Of a stretch of 64,000 nucleotides of DNA, positions 38,443-50,265 are shown piece after piece. Numbering within the stretch: position 1 is the first letter of the stretch; the number at the start of each line of letters is the position of its first letter. The notes under the pieces were generated by a model. That model was not told where the DNA came from and made no database searches. It worked only from the letters and a program-made list of their open reading frames with translations. The position numbers and the translations under genes were made by a program. This DNA comes from Symsagittifera roscoffensis (Eukaryota > Xenacoelomorpha > Acoela > Convolutidae), in contig NC_087067.1 in assembly GCF_963678635.1 (NCBI RefSeq), forward strand, positions 54,633,169 through 54,697,168. The letters run 5' to 3'.

Positions 38443-39299
38443 TGGCGCAGCCAGCAGTTTCGGTCTCGGACGACCGGACTGACCTGCTAGGTGTACCCGT
38501 GTTCTGACACAAGCAGACGTCTGACCCGCCAAGCACCTGGGAATCATGGATCGGACAATTTCCATTCTTGCCATCACGTTGCAGGAGAGATGTGACCTCG
38601 AGAAATGTTAAAACAGCCAGGAGTCGTTCATGATGATCCGGCCCCGAAGCCGAAAGCTGTCGGTACTTGTGAGGACGCGAGTGCGACTGCCAACCGCCTC
38701 GCACCGGATGCTGCAGCAGTTCGCCGGGTAGATGACATCAACGAGGAAAGAAAGGCAAAAGTCCAGGGATTGCACCTCGTGTTTTCTTTCATGAGGCATA
38801 TCAGCGCATCAAATCCAGACTATTTTTTTTCTCTGGGTTCCGAAAGCAGGAAACGTTTTCTTCAAAGCTATCCACATGTAGACCTTCGTGTTATTTCGTT
38901 CAAAGAGTTATGATAACTATGTTCTACTATTCAAGAAGGAGAAGAACTATTTCATAGAACATCTACAAGTGTACAACGCGGTCATCTCTGAAAATGAGTG
39001 TCTGGAAGCCTTTTTCTTACGTTTAACAGGTCAAGCGGCTCTGTGTGGTTGGACAGTAGCACAAGAGAAAGAGGTTGTGAGGGATATCTTTATTTCCAAG
39101 ATGCTCTTTAAAGACATCCAACGGGAGTTGTTTGATCGTCCCGGTAACACTCCAGAAAAGACAATGGAGTCGGTCCTGCTACAGGAAAAGGGTGCCAAGA
39201 CGGCCACCAATTTACAAAAGCAAATGGGAAACTCGGCAGTAGCGGGCAGCGCATCCCATCAAGGGTCAAGTTTCGACCAAAACTTCGGTTCAAAGTAAA
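38442..39299 (+). pseudogene. Family 2 gag relic
   Basis: The reading starts at an ATG that overlaps the LTR/PBS junction (38442) and is soon broken by a TGA. Gag-like sequence continues in other frames at 38605-38913 and 38888-39298. The latter has FFLRLTGQAALCGW and a helical C-terminal part, typical of gag capsid helices. At least three frame changes are needed. The shorter copy at 52592-52830 keeps the first ~30 codons without the early stop. Confidence 0.65.
38443..38460 (+). other. Family 2 primer binding site
   Basis: TGGCGCAGCCAGCAGTTT directly abuts the LTR end. It is kept with small changes after the LTRs at 51560 (TAGCGCAGCC) and 52592 (TGGCGCTGCC). Confidence 0.7.
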
Positions 39300-39354
39300 A
39301 GAAATTGTCGGACAGGATCAAACTCTAGTCGACCGAGAGTGGGGAACAATTCCA

Positions 39355-39486
39355 AAGACGTAAAACCTTGCTATTTCTGCGGGAACAAATTCACTGCAAA
39401 TAATAAACAAATTTATGCAGCAACGAATGTAACGTGTAGGAATTGCAGTAAAAAGGGTCGTTTTGCGAAATGTTGCAATACCTGAA
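39355..39486 (+). pseudogene. Family 2 nucleocapsid zinc-knuckle relic
   Basis: CYFC ... C and CRNCSKKGRFAKC resemble two knuckles. In the second, the His position is Arg, so zinc binding is probably lost. A TGA at 39483-39485 follows. Confidence 0.6.
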
Positions 39487-39497
39487 GCATCGCTAAT

Positions 39498-40061
39498 GTG
39501 GATGCCGAGTCAGACGATACAGACGAGGAAGGTTGTAATTTCTTTACTTTTGATAGTGAGTTGGAGTTTGCAGTGCTTGCTGTCGAAGGGCTTCACCGTC
39601 CTACAAATCAAGTTCCTTCTAGCACAGCCTCAGCGAAGAAGTTGGAAGTAATAAATGCGGCTACCTGTAAAATACGCTGCATCCAAATCACTCTACGTTG
39701 CAACCAAACTCTGTTTAAAGCCACGGTATATACGGGTAGTCCAGCTTCCTTTGTGAACAAACGAACAGCGGAGTTTTTAATTAAACAAGCGACTTCAGCT
39801 GTTGTCCTAGATAAGACGGAGTGCCCAATTGATACGGTGTACGTCGACTTTATTCGGAAAAAAATAAAAGGTTTTGGCACGCTGATAATTGACGTGTCAT
39901 CGTTAAATTGGAACGTAAAGTCGGTCAAATTCCTCGTACCGGAGAACCGTACCAGATGTCTGCTTGGTTTAGACCTGCAATCTCAGTTAGGGGTCCGAAC
40001 AACTCAAGTGAGGCCGCCTAGCCCACTGTTGGGCATAATCTCCCAATCGGAACCGAGTTAA
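39498..40061 (+). pseudogene. Family 2 aspartic protease relic
   Basis: A 187-codon open stretch contains VYTGSPASFV (about 39727-39756), clearly the protease active-site strand but with Tyr in place of the catalytic Asp, and a later CLLGLDLQSQLGV (about 39958-39996) matching the ILGxDxL motif. The enzyme would be inactive. The second half of the ORF lies inside the inverted repeat. Confidence 0.75.
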
Positions 40062-40632
40062 AAATGAGAATTTTGGAGATCGCAGTATCAAAAGAAATTT
40101 GGTCATGTTTCCTCACGTCTAGGCAGAGCGAAGAACCATTAAGTATTTTCCACGTTTAAATCGCCCCTTACTCCTGAAAATCTACCGGAACCCGCGGCCT
40201 TTTTCTTGAATAGGAGTAAGGGGCGATTTAAACGTGGAAAATACTTAATGGTTCTTCGCTCTGCCTAGACGTGAGGAAACATGACCAAATTTCTTTTGAT
40301 ACTGCGATCTCCAAAATTCTCATTTTTAACTCGGTTCCGATTGGGAGATTATGCCCAACAGTGGGCTAGGCGGCCTGACTTGAGTTGTTCGGACCCCTAA
40401 CTGAGATTGCAGGTCTAAACCAAGCAGACATCTGGTACGGTTCTCCGGTACGAGGAATTTGACCGACTTTACGTTCCAATTTAACGATGACACGTCAATT
40501 ATCAGCGTGCCAAAACCTTTTATTTTTTTCCGAATAAAGTCGACGTACACCGTATCAATTGGGCACTCCGTCTTATCTAGGACAACAGCTGAAGTCGCTT
40601 ATTTAATTAAAAACTCCGCTGTTCGTTTGTTC
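39755..40632. repeat. 421-bp inverted repeat with 36-bp spacer
   Basis: Bases 39755-40175 recur reverse-complemented at 40212-40632 almost without change; the protease-derived protein reads the same from both arms. The spacer 40176-40211 also reappears inverted in part just past the right arm (about 40641-40672). This nesting fits a template-switch or foldback event, or a chimeric read in assembly. Confidence 0.92.
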
Positions 40633-40673
40633 GCGGATTTAAAAGGCCGCGGCTTCCGGTAGATTTTCAGAAG

Positions 40674-41453
40674 GTAAGAGAAGAAATTCGTTTACTCATT
40701 GAGGAAGGACTCATTGTAAAACTCAAAAAGTGTACTAGCGAAAATTTCATTTCATCGATTGCCATAACTGCAAAGAAAGATGGAACAGTTCAGGATGCAA
40801 AAGCCCATGAAAGACCAAATTCATAAAAATCAGCACAAAATGCCCAATTTACTGGAGCTGTCGGACTCGGCTGCCCAGATCATTAAGTCGAATAAAAGTG
40901 GCGAATCATGGTTCACGTCGTGGGATCTGAAATACGCGTTTAGCCAAATTCCATTGAGTGATGCATTTAAGAGTCTCTGTAATTTCAACATTGTGTGAGG
41001 AGAAAAGACTAGCACTTATAGATCCAAAACAGGCTTTTATGGGTTTACTCACCTGGCCAAAGATTTCCAATAGGCTTGTGATAATACTCTACAAGATTTG
41101 TCAAGAGTTTTCTGTTTTTTTTTGGACGACATTCTTATTGTCTCTAAGTATTAGTTGTCGAGCATAACTGTCTAGTGGAGAAGGTGTTAATTCGGTTAGA
41201 GGAGGAAAGTTTCGCCCACAATTTTTCGAAACGTGAACTTTTGCTAAGTCAACTGTCATGGCTAGGTTTTGACATCAACTCCGAAGAATATCGCTCAAAA
41301 TGTTCTAAAACCAATGCTGTTCTGAATCTCGAACCTCCACGAACGTTAAAGCAACTCAGATCATTCATGGGTTTCCTCAACCACTTGCAAAGGCTTTTGC
41401 CACACCTTCAGGTCCTTTCAGACCATCTCCGTCCGTCTTTAGCTAGCAATTAG
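40674..41453 (+). pseudogene. Family 2 reverse transcriptase relic
   Basis: RT pieces appear in order in shifting frames: an EEIRLLIEEGLI helix and a strand SSIAITAKKDGT (about 40678-40785), a WDLKYAFSQIPLSD segment with the first catalytic Asp (40920-40962), a LDDILIV remnant of the catalytic Asp pair near 41124-41145, and QLRSFMGFLNHL (41353-41389) in the connection region. It is broken by several frameshifts and stops. Confidence 0.75.
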
Positions 41454-41965
41454 AACAAATTCGTTTTGGAGGAATCTCAGCAATCTGCATTCGCCAACTT
41501 TCTCAAACTTATCGGTAATATTACGATAATGTACCATTATGATCTGAATCGTAGAACCTGGGTAGAATGCGATGCCAGTCACAGTGGTTTGGGAGCTGCT
41601 CTCGAACAAGAGATAGGGTGAGAGATATGGGCGCCGATAGTCTTTCCTTCCCGGTTTCTCAATGATCAAGTGAAAAATACTAGCACCAAAGGACTGGAAT
41701 TACTCGCCATCGTATGGTCCTTTGAAAATTTCCGAAAATGTTTGTTGGGTAAATACTTCGAAGTTTTAACACCAAGAAGCGATAATATTGGCTTTAGAGA
41801 CCAATAGGGGTATGAAGACCTATCAATCTCGTCTAACCGGTTGGGCAGATCGTCCATTACTATTTGATTTCGCCGTTATTCTTATCTCTGGAAGCAAATT
41901 AGGAATGGTCGATTACTTATCTCGTTATCCAACATTCGAAGCGACTTTTATCCAACAGTTTTGAC
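41454..41965 (+). pseudogene. Family 2 RNase H relic
   Basis: WVECDASHSGLGAALEQ (about 41559-41610) holds the first RNase H Asp, and STKGLELLAIVW (41680-41715) the Glu. In-frame stops (for example at 41619 and 41805) show it is dead. The last recognisable piece is the LSRYPTF-like end near 41930. Confidence 0.7.
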
Positions 41966-42740
41966 GAGCAATATGCGGTTAAATGTATTAGCCGATTCCT
42001 TGATACGCGTGATTTTTTGACCGCTGAGTTCAGAATTTTCCAGCTACAACCGAGTAGGCAGATATTTCAAGGAATTCCGGGGTGATGTCTAACCCTTCTA
42101 AAAGTCATATTTAGAAAAGAGTTCAATCACTCCCGTTAATTTAGTTTCTTTGTTCAAACAATGCTTTTGTTGGGACGTGTCACCTAACGCTATAAGAAAC
42201 AACCAATCAGATTTTGGCTCTAATTGGGTTAGTTGGCCGCTGGAGGGCGGCAATTCACGTGTCATTCCTTCAGTCAATAATTGCAACAGTATACCATTTC
42301 TGTCGCTGCAAGAATGCGGTCATTCTAATGACAACTATTCTGACCAATCAGAGCGCAGACGGCGTTCTAATTTATGCACATCCTATTGACCAATCCCAGA
42401 TCAGCGTAATCAATTAGTTCACAAATGACAATTTCTCAGCATGTTTCCGAAATCTTTTGCCATTGTGGAATATCAAGTTTGTACTACTCGCAGTTTTCAT
42501 TTTGTCTTTTCTTAACTATATCTTTTCTGACTATTTAGTTACTGGTTCTGCTAACCTATTATTTTGGGGAACTGTGTTCATTATTTTCATGCTTTTTTCA
42601 GAGTAATGAATCAATCGCGTGACGACAGCTTTGAACGGCTACTTAACCAATTTGTCACCCTCAACCGACCTCGGTTTTCTACGAATCGATCGAGACAAAA
42701 AGCACGAGCAGGTGCAGTCCGCTCGAGGCGGAAACAACAG
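41966..42740. other. Non-pol spacer between RNase H and integrase of family 2
   Basis: These domains normally adjoin through a short tether, but here about 0.75 kb has no pol-like sequence. It carries three CCAATC-type boxes (about 42193, 42345, 42400) and no long ORF. It may be an inserted fragment or a badly decayed tether. Confidence 0.4.
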
Positions 42741-43667
42741 ACGCTCTGAGGGGTCATTATGCCCGCATCCTCGTTAATTTTTTGTTCGCGTAGGTTGCGA
42801 AAGTCTCGTCCAGCCATTCGACCGCAAGAGCAAGTACTTAATTTCGATATCCTCAAGTCATCAATTGTCACTCCAGACCAGAAGTCGCTGTCGGGGCTAG
42901 TGGGGATCCTTGAAGCGGACGTGTTGTCAGAGCTCACAGACGAAAATTCTAGCCTTCGTTTGGCGAAACGTGCGCTGATTAACAATGACTACGAAGGATT
43001 CAGCCGGATTGAAGCGTATCTGAAATCTTTTTGGCAGTGCTCAGCAGTGATGGATAGTCGTATTGTGGTGGAAAACAACCGTATTGCTAGACCAATCGAT
43101 GGTGGATATGGTGAAAAATTGCGATGGTGGATACGGCCCAATACATCTGGTGGTCTCGAGTGCATCGGGAGATTACCCAATTGTGTAAAAGATTGCCCGC
43201 AGTGTACTAAATTTGGTAAGAACCTCAAGGCTAAGCTCTCATTTGATTCATCGCAGCCCTTACCAAAATTGTTAGGCCGGAATGAGGAACTCCAGTTAGA
43301 TTATGCTGGTCCTCTTACAGATCTTCCAGGTAACCAAATTTTTATCTAAGTATCCATCAGCTATGATCAGTCGCTCAACTGGGTGCAAAAGATTATTGAA
43401 TTCTTGAAATCCTACTTCCAGCATTATAGTATTTCTGAATCTATCGATACAGACCATTTTTCGGATTTAAAAATAAGTTGGTTCAGTCTTTCTGCAAGGA
43501 AAGAAATATACGTCAGCAATTTTGCCCGGTGGGGGATCATCGGGGGTTGTGGTTTGTTGGAACGCTCTATTCAGACTATAAAACGTCAATTTGGAGCAGC
43601 TAAAAAAGGCCGGATTTTTCCAACATCCAAGATACTCCTCAGCAAATCATTGAGGATATTCGTGTGA
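42741..43667 (+). pseudogene. Family 2 integrase relic
   Basis: The N-terminal zinc domain is visible as CVKDCPQCTKF (about 43180-43215). The core follows as ELQLDYAGPLTD (43285-43320) with the first catalytic Asp, and GLLERSIQTIKRQFG (about 43552-43596) with the catalytic Glu. A TAA at 43347-43349 and a frame change split the core. The second Asp region is poorly preserved near 43455-43520. Confidence 0.72.
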
Positions 43668-45285
43668 CTAAAAATTCTGTTACAGGTTTTTCGCCATTTG
43701 AAATAGTTTGGTCGAACGCAAAATAGAGAATTATCTATTGCAGCTGAGCGTCTATCTTTGCGTGTTAACCTACTTGAACAGCAGTTGGGCCGGGATCTAC
43801 TTATGGCGGAGCAGCGTCGGGAGAGGTGTGATAGCCGACCAAAAATCAAAGTGGTAAAGAAAGGACAATCAAGACCATCAGTGCCGCCACATTTTGGTGG
43901 TCAATCTTCTTCAGTTACTGAAGCCCGCATTATATGGCACTCGAGAATTCGGCAAAATCGACTTATCAATGGCTGGTTTTAAAGAAAACCATTTCTCACG
44001 TTGAAAGCATCAAAACCCTTAAGACGCTGACGGAGCGAAACCAGGTCCTCGCAGCCACACTTCGATCTAATCCCTCAGCAGGCACCTTCGTTTCAGGGGT
44101 CAAACGCCATTGGAGCAGCTTCAAATGTCAAATGCTAAACGTAACTTGGATCAACTGATTTTCAATAATCCGAAAAAGGTCGAAATATCCCGCAAAATTC
44201 TGATTAAGAAATCTGGTCGGGAGTTATTCAAGCCCTTTAAGGGTAAAATTGTCAAAATTACTGAGTCAGTCAAGAAGGGGCAGAAACGACCAGTAGTGTC
44301 ACCTTCTTCTTCCACTTCTCCGGAGGACAACACACCCCTCAGACCGACTTCTACTCGTACCCGCATAGCCGCTTAGACGATACTAAAACCTATTCGCCCC
44401 AAACCACCCGCTCAACTCTGCTCATGCATAACGAAACTTGAAACCCCCTGAGGAAAATGTTGTCGACGCTCCAGGTGTTCGCTCTGTTCAATTTAGTCTG
44501 AACCCTGCAGTTGACTTAACAGCTTTTTTATTCACTTCGGGTAACATACCACTGGACACATCGGTCATTAAGTCCCAGGCACCCTCACCTTCGTAGACTC
44601 CTTTCATGTCATGTCCAGATCTCATCTCGACCTCTTCATATGAAGACTCGTCCTTAACAATGTCTCAGGAGCGCTCAACAAGGCCGGAAGCTTCTGCACA
44701 ATGTCTTCCAGGGATCGCCTAACCCACAGTTGAGTCAGATTGGGATGGAAACCTCTCGTCTGCCTCTAGCTCCTCTCATAGTTCTTCTCGTCGAAAAATT
44801 GACATATCACGTTTTGACAGCCCAGTCCGGCAGTCAATCAACTCTATCAGCTCCCCGCCAGTACAGCTTCAGGTCTCAAGTCGTCTTTACAGATAAACGG
44901 GTCCGTTTCAGTCTGGACAGGCCGGCCGGGAAAATTCAAGATGACCTCCTCAGGGCCAGTTCATCCCATGATTCGGGAGGCTTCACAAGAAAGTTCCTTC
45001 GCTTCCCTCAATCCTCTTCGTCCAAGTCGTCCTTAGAGAATCCGTTGAGGCGAAATGAGAATTAACTTCGTATCATTTAGTCATTAAAACTCGTATCATC
45101 TTAAACTCAGCCAAAACTCTTTATGCACTTTACTCATGTATCAAAATAAAATTTCAGCCGAATTCCCAAAACTGTGTATCTCTTTCATGCATCTTCCATA
45201 AGAATTTTCTTCTAGAGGGGTAATTGTTTTGAAGTTCTTGTATATGAACTTCACCACAAGAACTTCACATAATTCTAAACTAAAA
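43668..45285 (+). pseudogene. Family 2 Pol C-terminal tail and 3' region
   Basis: After integrase come degenerate pieces: FSPFE-like sequence near 43690, a basic stretch at 44110-44376 ending in KKGQKRPVVSPSSSTS, and a Ser-rich tail (44730-45065) in which one frame is rich in S and R. The block 44271-45551 is repeated at 50266-51560. No env-like ORF is visible. Confidence 0.5.
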
Positions 45286-45551
45286 TATGGTTTAGCATCA
45301 ATTTTGTGCACACTTTTATGTCGTACTCTTATAAGTCAATTGTTTCATTTGGAGTTCAATGTCGTTGACGACCTGTCACACCACGGTTAAGCTTATTTTG
45401 CTATACACTCTCTGTCAACTTACGAAGAAGTAAGTCGATGTAATTGGTTTTGTCATGGCACTATTTAAATACTTATTTATTTACATATCTATATCTACAA
45501 GATGAATTAAGTCTTGGTCTTAGTTTTATCTGAGTCTTCTGAGATACAACA
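45286..45551 (+). repeat. Family 2 3' LTR
   Basis: The sequence starts TATGGTTTAGCATC (TG changed to TA) and ends GAGATACAACA, followed by ACCTA, the same five bases that precede the 5' LTR. Confidence 0.88.
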
Positions 45552-45640
45552 ACCTATAATACATGTTTCCTTGGATAAGTGGATGAAAAACGTTTTAAAC
45601 GCCCACCGTGCCTGGAAATATCGTACATGCCTGTCTATCT

Positions 45641-46042
45641 CAAGGGTCAGGCTTAATAACCGAACAGGAAGTATCAAGAGTCAGAAAACGTAATTAAAGC
45701 TCTTTTATAGATGATACTCTCGTTTTTTTTCAGAAAAAAAAGACATAAAATTTGTAAACGCTCAGTTGGCGATTTGGTTTTTGGCGGTTCGACTGTCAAT
45801 TTATTCTCTAGTTCAGTAAATTTCTTTTTTTTCAAACAAAGGAACCTCTGCTATTGAACAAAAAGAGAGTAAAATTCACAAAAAATGCTGGATTTCTAGT
45901 TTCAACGTTGATTTTTAATGTTGAGATATTCACCTTAATAATCCAGTTTTATCACATAGGTTTAGTTTATAAAAAAAAGTGTCATTCATAAATCATTTTC
46001 AGAATTCAAAGAGTTCGAGGGCTATTTGCTTTTAAATTCATG
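45641..46042. repeat. Duplicated flank upstream of family 3 copy 1
   Basis: AT-rich noncoding sequence recurs at 52832-53221 immediately before the second family 3 copy. Together with the left block (37980-38683 = 52117-52831) it marks a duplicated locus. No gene is seen. Confidence 0.75.
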
Positions 46043-46433
46043 TGGGACCAGTTCAAAACAATTGTATATTTTAACCTATTTTAATCTTTATAAACTATCT
46101 CTATAAAATACTTAGAACTAACCAATCATGATCCATAACTAACACTTACAATAAATTCTAAGACTGAAACGTTTTATACTTTAAGATAGAACAGAATAAA
46201 TTTAACTTAGCACATAGCTGCTCTTCTCCAGAACAGTTTCTGATATCTAACCTCGCAAATACCAGTATACACTAGATCTATTAAGACTAAGAGATATCAG
46301 AGTAAGAATTAGATCGGTATTAGACAAAGAAGTTGCACGAATCTCTCCTGCCAAAATTGAGATAGTGTGACGAACAGACGGTGTACTTTATTTGAAATGA
46401 CTCTATGAGTGAGCCATACCGGACATTAGCTCA
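46043..46433 (+). repeat. Family 3 LTR, copy 1
   Basis: TGGGACCAGTTC ... TTAGCTCA aligns with 53638-54012 from end to end. A CTATAAAATAC TATA-like box lies near 46100. TCTGGTGCGGCC follows, a plausible primer binding site (46436 on). Confidence 0.75.
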
Positions 46434-47837
46434 TCTGGTGCGGCCAAGAGAATCGAACAAGACCTCAACAAATTTAAGTTTAGCAAACTCAAAAAGACAT
46501 AAGACCTACCAAGTATCAGTAATATCCTTTTTTCCATCCTTGATAGTTTTTTTTCTATATTAGAAACGAGGGAAAACATTTTATGTATCACCACCGCAAA
46601 CTCATCGACACGCAATATTAAGACGCGAAATATTTTTTTTTCACAGTTCCTAGACTCCATTCGTGAAACACTCATTGAAAGTCAAAGATCAGAAATAGTT
46701 AAAGTTGATCTATAAAAAATTCTAGCATGGTTCATTTCCAACACAATTTGGACCAAATTTCACAAGCAAGAAAATTTTCAGATCACAAACAGACAACAAA
46801 ACAAAATTAGCAGATGAAACAGATTAAGTATGGTCTCATGTGTTATTTTTTAAATCAAACTGATTTTTCAAGTGCTGCAATTGCAACTATTTCCGTACGC
46901 ACAGAATATTTAAAAGATTATTCAACTCCACTCACAACTTGAATTATAACGCAAAGTTTAATGAAAGAACAAGCAACAATAGTTGAAACTCAACATTTTT
47001 CAATACACAGGAAAACCTTAACGGTATTAGAAACTTAACACAACAAGATAGCCAAACTTTATCCCACTTTGTAAACGAAGAAATAGTTGAAAACTACCTA
47101 TAACAACATAACAAATTATATCCCCTATTCATCCAACACTTACAACACCACATAATAAAATATTCGTTTTCCAACAACGAAATTACAACCAACCGTCAAA
47201 TCATCAGTCATTCCGAAATATTCACATATTGGTTATCAAATAAATAGACCAATAACTAGAAAACGACCACCTAACAAGCGAAGACACTCAATTGGAAATA
47301 ACTTTGCAAACCATAATTGTGATTTTTTCGCTAAAAACAAAATTAGCATTCCAATAGCAAGACCACTCTTTACAACACAGAATCAATCATGAGAAGACAA
47401 TTATACTCAACAGGCACCAAAACCAATATCTAAATCTATAAATTATATTGAAAAAAAAATCAGACTTATCTAGCTGATAAATATCCTTTTTCCAACAAAA
47501 TCAAACCCAACTACTGAGCAATTCAGACGAAGCCAACCACGCAATTCTGAATACGAAGAATACTTCCGTCAAAACCAACAAAAATATTATAATAATCAAC
47601 GAAAGGGTCACTGAAATAATATAAATCAACCAGATGATATTTTTCAACTAGATATTTTCGAACCTCACAAAAATTCTCAACAAGCAAGACAAATGCAACA
47701 ACACCCTTTTCAACGACAAAGTTGGCACCACCTAATGGTAAGATACAAAAGCGAAACTCTACAAGTACCTAAAGTTACCAACCCGAATCAAGGAGAAACG
47801 AAATCTCATTATCTTGTTATTTACAACAACATGAAAT
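46434..47837 (+). pseudogene. Family 3 copy 1, 5' internal region
   Basis: The same stretch is better preserved at 56780-58030 in copy 2, where a 147-codon ORF remains (57004-57447). Here stops and small indels remove any long ORF. It is probably the gag N-terminal part. No motif is recognised. Confidence 0.5.
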
Positions 47838-48500
47838 TACAAAAAGCAACTCACAAACTTTACACAAACACCAAAAACAGCAGAATCTCTCCAAATGACA
47901 ATGAATTCAAACCTTATAGGTAGATCATCCATAACATCTAGTAAACCACTCATGTTAATTACAGGAACAATTCCTGAATACTCAGTAGAGGACTACTTAA
48001 ATGCTGTTACATCCAATTTAACTTTAAACAAAGACCAGACCTATAAAAATATCACTGCATCAAAATTGATTTCACAGACGCGGAGCACCGATACAAACCA
48101 CACTCGATAGCGCAGCCCAAAAATGGTTATATGTTTTACCCACCGAAATTAAAAACGATTGGAAACGATTTTCACCAGAATTTCCAAAAATGTTTGACTC
48201 TGAACGAAACAATTAACCTCAAAAAGTTTTATGCAACGAACTTCGTAGACTTCCAAATGAAGCAATAAAACAACTCGCTGTAAGACTCGAAACTTTAGTA
48301 CGAAAAGCTTCTTCTCTCAATACACATGATTACAAAAACTTAAAAATTACAGATTTTCTGACGATAACTTTAACACCACAATTCAGTAAAAATGCTAACA
48401 CCATAAATTATAAAAAGCTGAAATCACAATGAAACTGAGAAAACAAAACATTTAAAGCTACAATACGTAAATAAAGCTCAAACAACTTCACATACTCTAA
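47838..48500 (+). pseudogene. Family 3 gag relic 1
   Basis: An ORF at 47895-48110 contains YSVEDYLNAVTSNL, followed in another frame by a WLYVLPTEIKND-like, F-rich helical part and RLETLVRKASSLNTHDY. This is the gag capsid pattern shared by all four family 3 gag segments in the window (47838, 49366, 54528, 58040). Confidence 0.65.
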
Positions 48501-49365
48501 CAATTCATCCCCTAGGATTGAGATAACGTCACAAAAACTGGAAAACTAGCAGTTTAGGAAATAAAAAACCTAACCCTTCGATTTTGCATCCATCACTCTA
48601 ACACTTATGTCAACAGAAAAGGATAATATAGGATCCAAACAAACAATCTTTCTTCATAATTGTCTAATTAAGGAAGAAAGATACGATCTTGTAGTTACAC
48701 CACTTAAACAAAAAATAGAATACATCAGATCGAAAAACAAACAAAAAAGAAGGCAATAATCACAAAACAAATTATTATCAAAGGTTTTCCAGAACATGAA
48801 ACGCAGTTTTAGAATCTGACTGAACAACAATACAAAAGCTTCAAAACCTTCAAGATCTAATCCACGACAAAAGTCAACCAGTAGAGAACCAAAGATTTTT
48901 TGTCGGAATCAGAATCCACAACAGCATCATCTATAAAAAACAAGAGCAGAATAAAAAACTCTATTCTTTGCAAACCAGTAGGACTCTATAAATGGAATCA
49001 ACCAGTAAAACATATTCAAAGTTAAACGTTAACTCTAATTCCGCACGAAAAATGCTTCAGTACGATGATAATTTAGACGATGACTCTGTTTTCCCCTTGT
49101 CATTTATCCACAAAGCAATTCCACTTGAGGACAAATAAAACTTGGCCACAATCTAATCGTAAATAAATTTCAAAAATGAAACAGTCCCTGTAAGCAAGTA
49201 ATTGCTGAAAAAAAGTCTAAAAAATACTTGACCAGTACCTACCATGTATCAATAAAATCGCTTCACATTACGGTATATTCACTATTGAAAGTCTACCACC
49301 ACAATCGTCAAATCAACTACCACGCGGAATACAAACAGATGATATAGAAATAGACCTCTCACAAA
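48501..49365. other. Family 3 copy 1, degenerate post-gag region
   Basis: No ORF of note. The segment matches 55790-56704 of copy 2. Both end in the same ATGATATAGAAATAGAC sequence, and both then jump back to gag-type sequence. Confidence 0.5.
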
Positions 49366-50265
49366 AAGCAACTCACAAACTTTACACAAACACCAAACAC
49401 AGCAGAATCTCTCCAAATGACAATAAATCCAAACCTGATGGGTAGATCATCCATAACATCCAGTAAACCACTCATGTTAATTACAGAAACAAATCCTGAA
49501 TACTCAGTAGAGGACTACTTAAATGCTGTTACATCCAGTTTAGTTTTAAACAAAGACCAGACATTTAAATATATCACTGCATCAAAATTGATTTCACAGA
49601 CGCGCAGCGCTGATACAAACCACACTCGATAGCGCAGCCCAAAAATGGTTATCAGTTTTACCCACCGAAATTAAATACGACTGGAAACGATTTACACCAG
49701 AATTTTCAAACATGTTTGACTCTGAACGAAACAAACAACCTCAAAAAATTTTAGGCAACGAACTTCGTAGACTTTCAAATGGAGCAAAAAAAAACAACTC
49801 GCTGTAAGACTCGAAACTTCAGTACGAAAAGCTTATTCTCTCTATACACATGATTACAAAAACGTGAAAATTACAGAATTTCTGACGATGTTTTTAACAC
49901 CACAATTCAGTAAAAATGCAAACACCACAAATTAGAAAAAACCGAAATCTCAAAAACCTAGAGGAAACAAAAAATTTAAAGCTACAATATGTAAATAAGG
50001 TTCAAACAACAACTTCACATACAAACAATACTCAAGAATCTGACAATGAATTAGCCGAAAAAATTTACCTAAGTCATAAAAATCTATTTAAAGAATCCAA
50101 ATTTCAACGGCAAACCTTCATCCAAAAAATGGTGTTACTATTGCCGCAGATATGGACATAGAATTGATGAATGCAGACAAAAACAGCAAAACAATTGAAT
50201 TAAACCCAAAAAAAAGGAACCAAGCAAATCTATTTATCAATACATGAAAACAGAGTTTACCAAAG
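49366..50265 (+). pseudogene. Family 3 gag relic 2 with intact CCHC
   Basis: This is a repeat of the 47838 segment with period ~1.53 kb. The ORF at 49417-49632 has EYSVEDYLNAVTSSL. Further on, CYYCRRYGHRIDEC (about 50129-50170) is an intact C-x2-C-x4-H-x4-C knuckle. Frameshifts break the rest. Confidence 0.65.

Larger units (their letters stand above)
37980..38683. repeat. Segmental duplication block, left copy
   Basis: The flank (37980-38172), LTR (38173-38442) and the first ~240 bases of the family 2 internal region recur at 52117-52831. Because unique flank is included, this is a duplication of the locus, not just two insertions. Confidence 0.8.
38173..45551 (+). mobile_element. Ty3/gypsy family 2, full-length but dead copy
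   Basis: The 5' LTR (38173-38442) and 3' LTR (45286-45551) are flanked by the same five bases, ACCTA (38168-38172 and 45552-45556), as expected for one insertion. A primer binding site follows the 5' LTR. Recognisable in order are gag, CCHC knuckle, protease, RT, RNase H and integrase, all interrupted by stops and frameshifts. A 421-bp inverted repeat disrupts the protease/RT part. Confidence 0.88.
46043..50265 (+). mobile_element. Ty3/gypsy family 3, copy 1, rearranged and truncated
   Basis: LTR and primer site are followed by very AT-rich, stop-laden internal sequence with gag-like pieces twice (47838-48500, 49366-50230). No RT or integrase remains. At ~50266 it joins the 3' end of a family 2 element in mid-sequence, a recombination junction. 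Confidence 0.7.

Noticed and set aside
40326-40550. Separate antisense protease gene
   Set aside because: It is simply the right arm of the inverted repeat reading the left arm's sequence.
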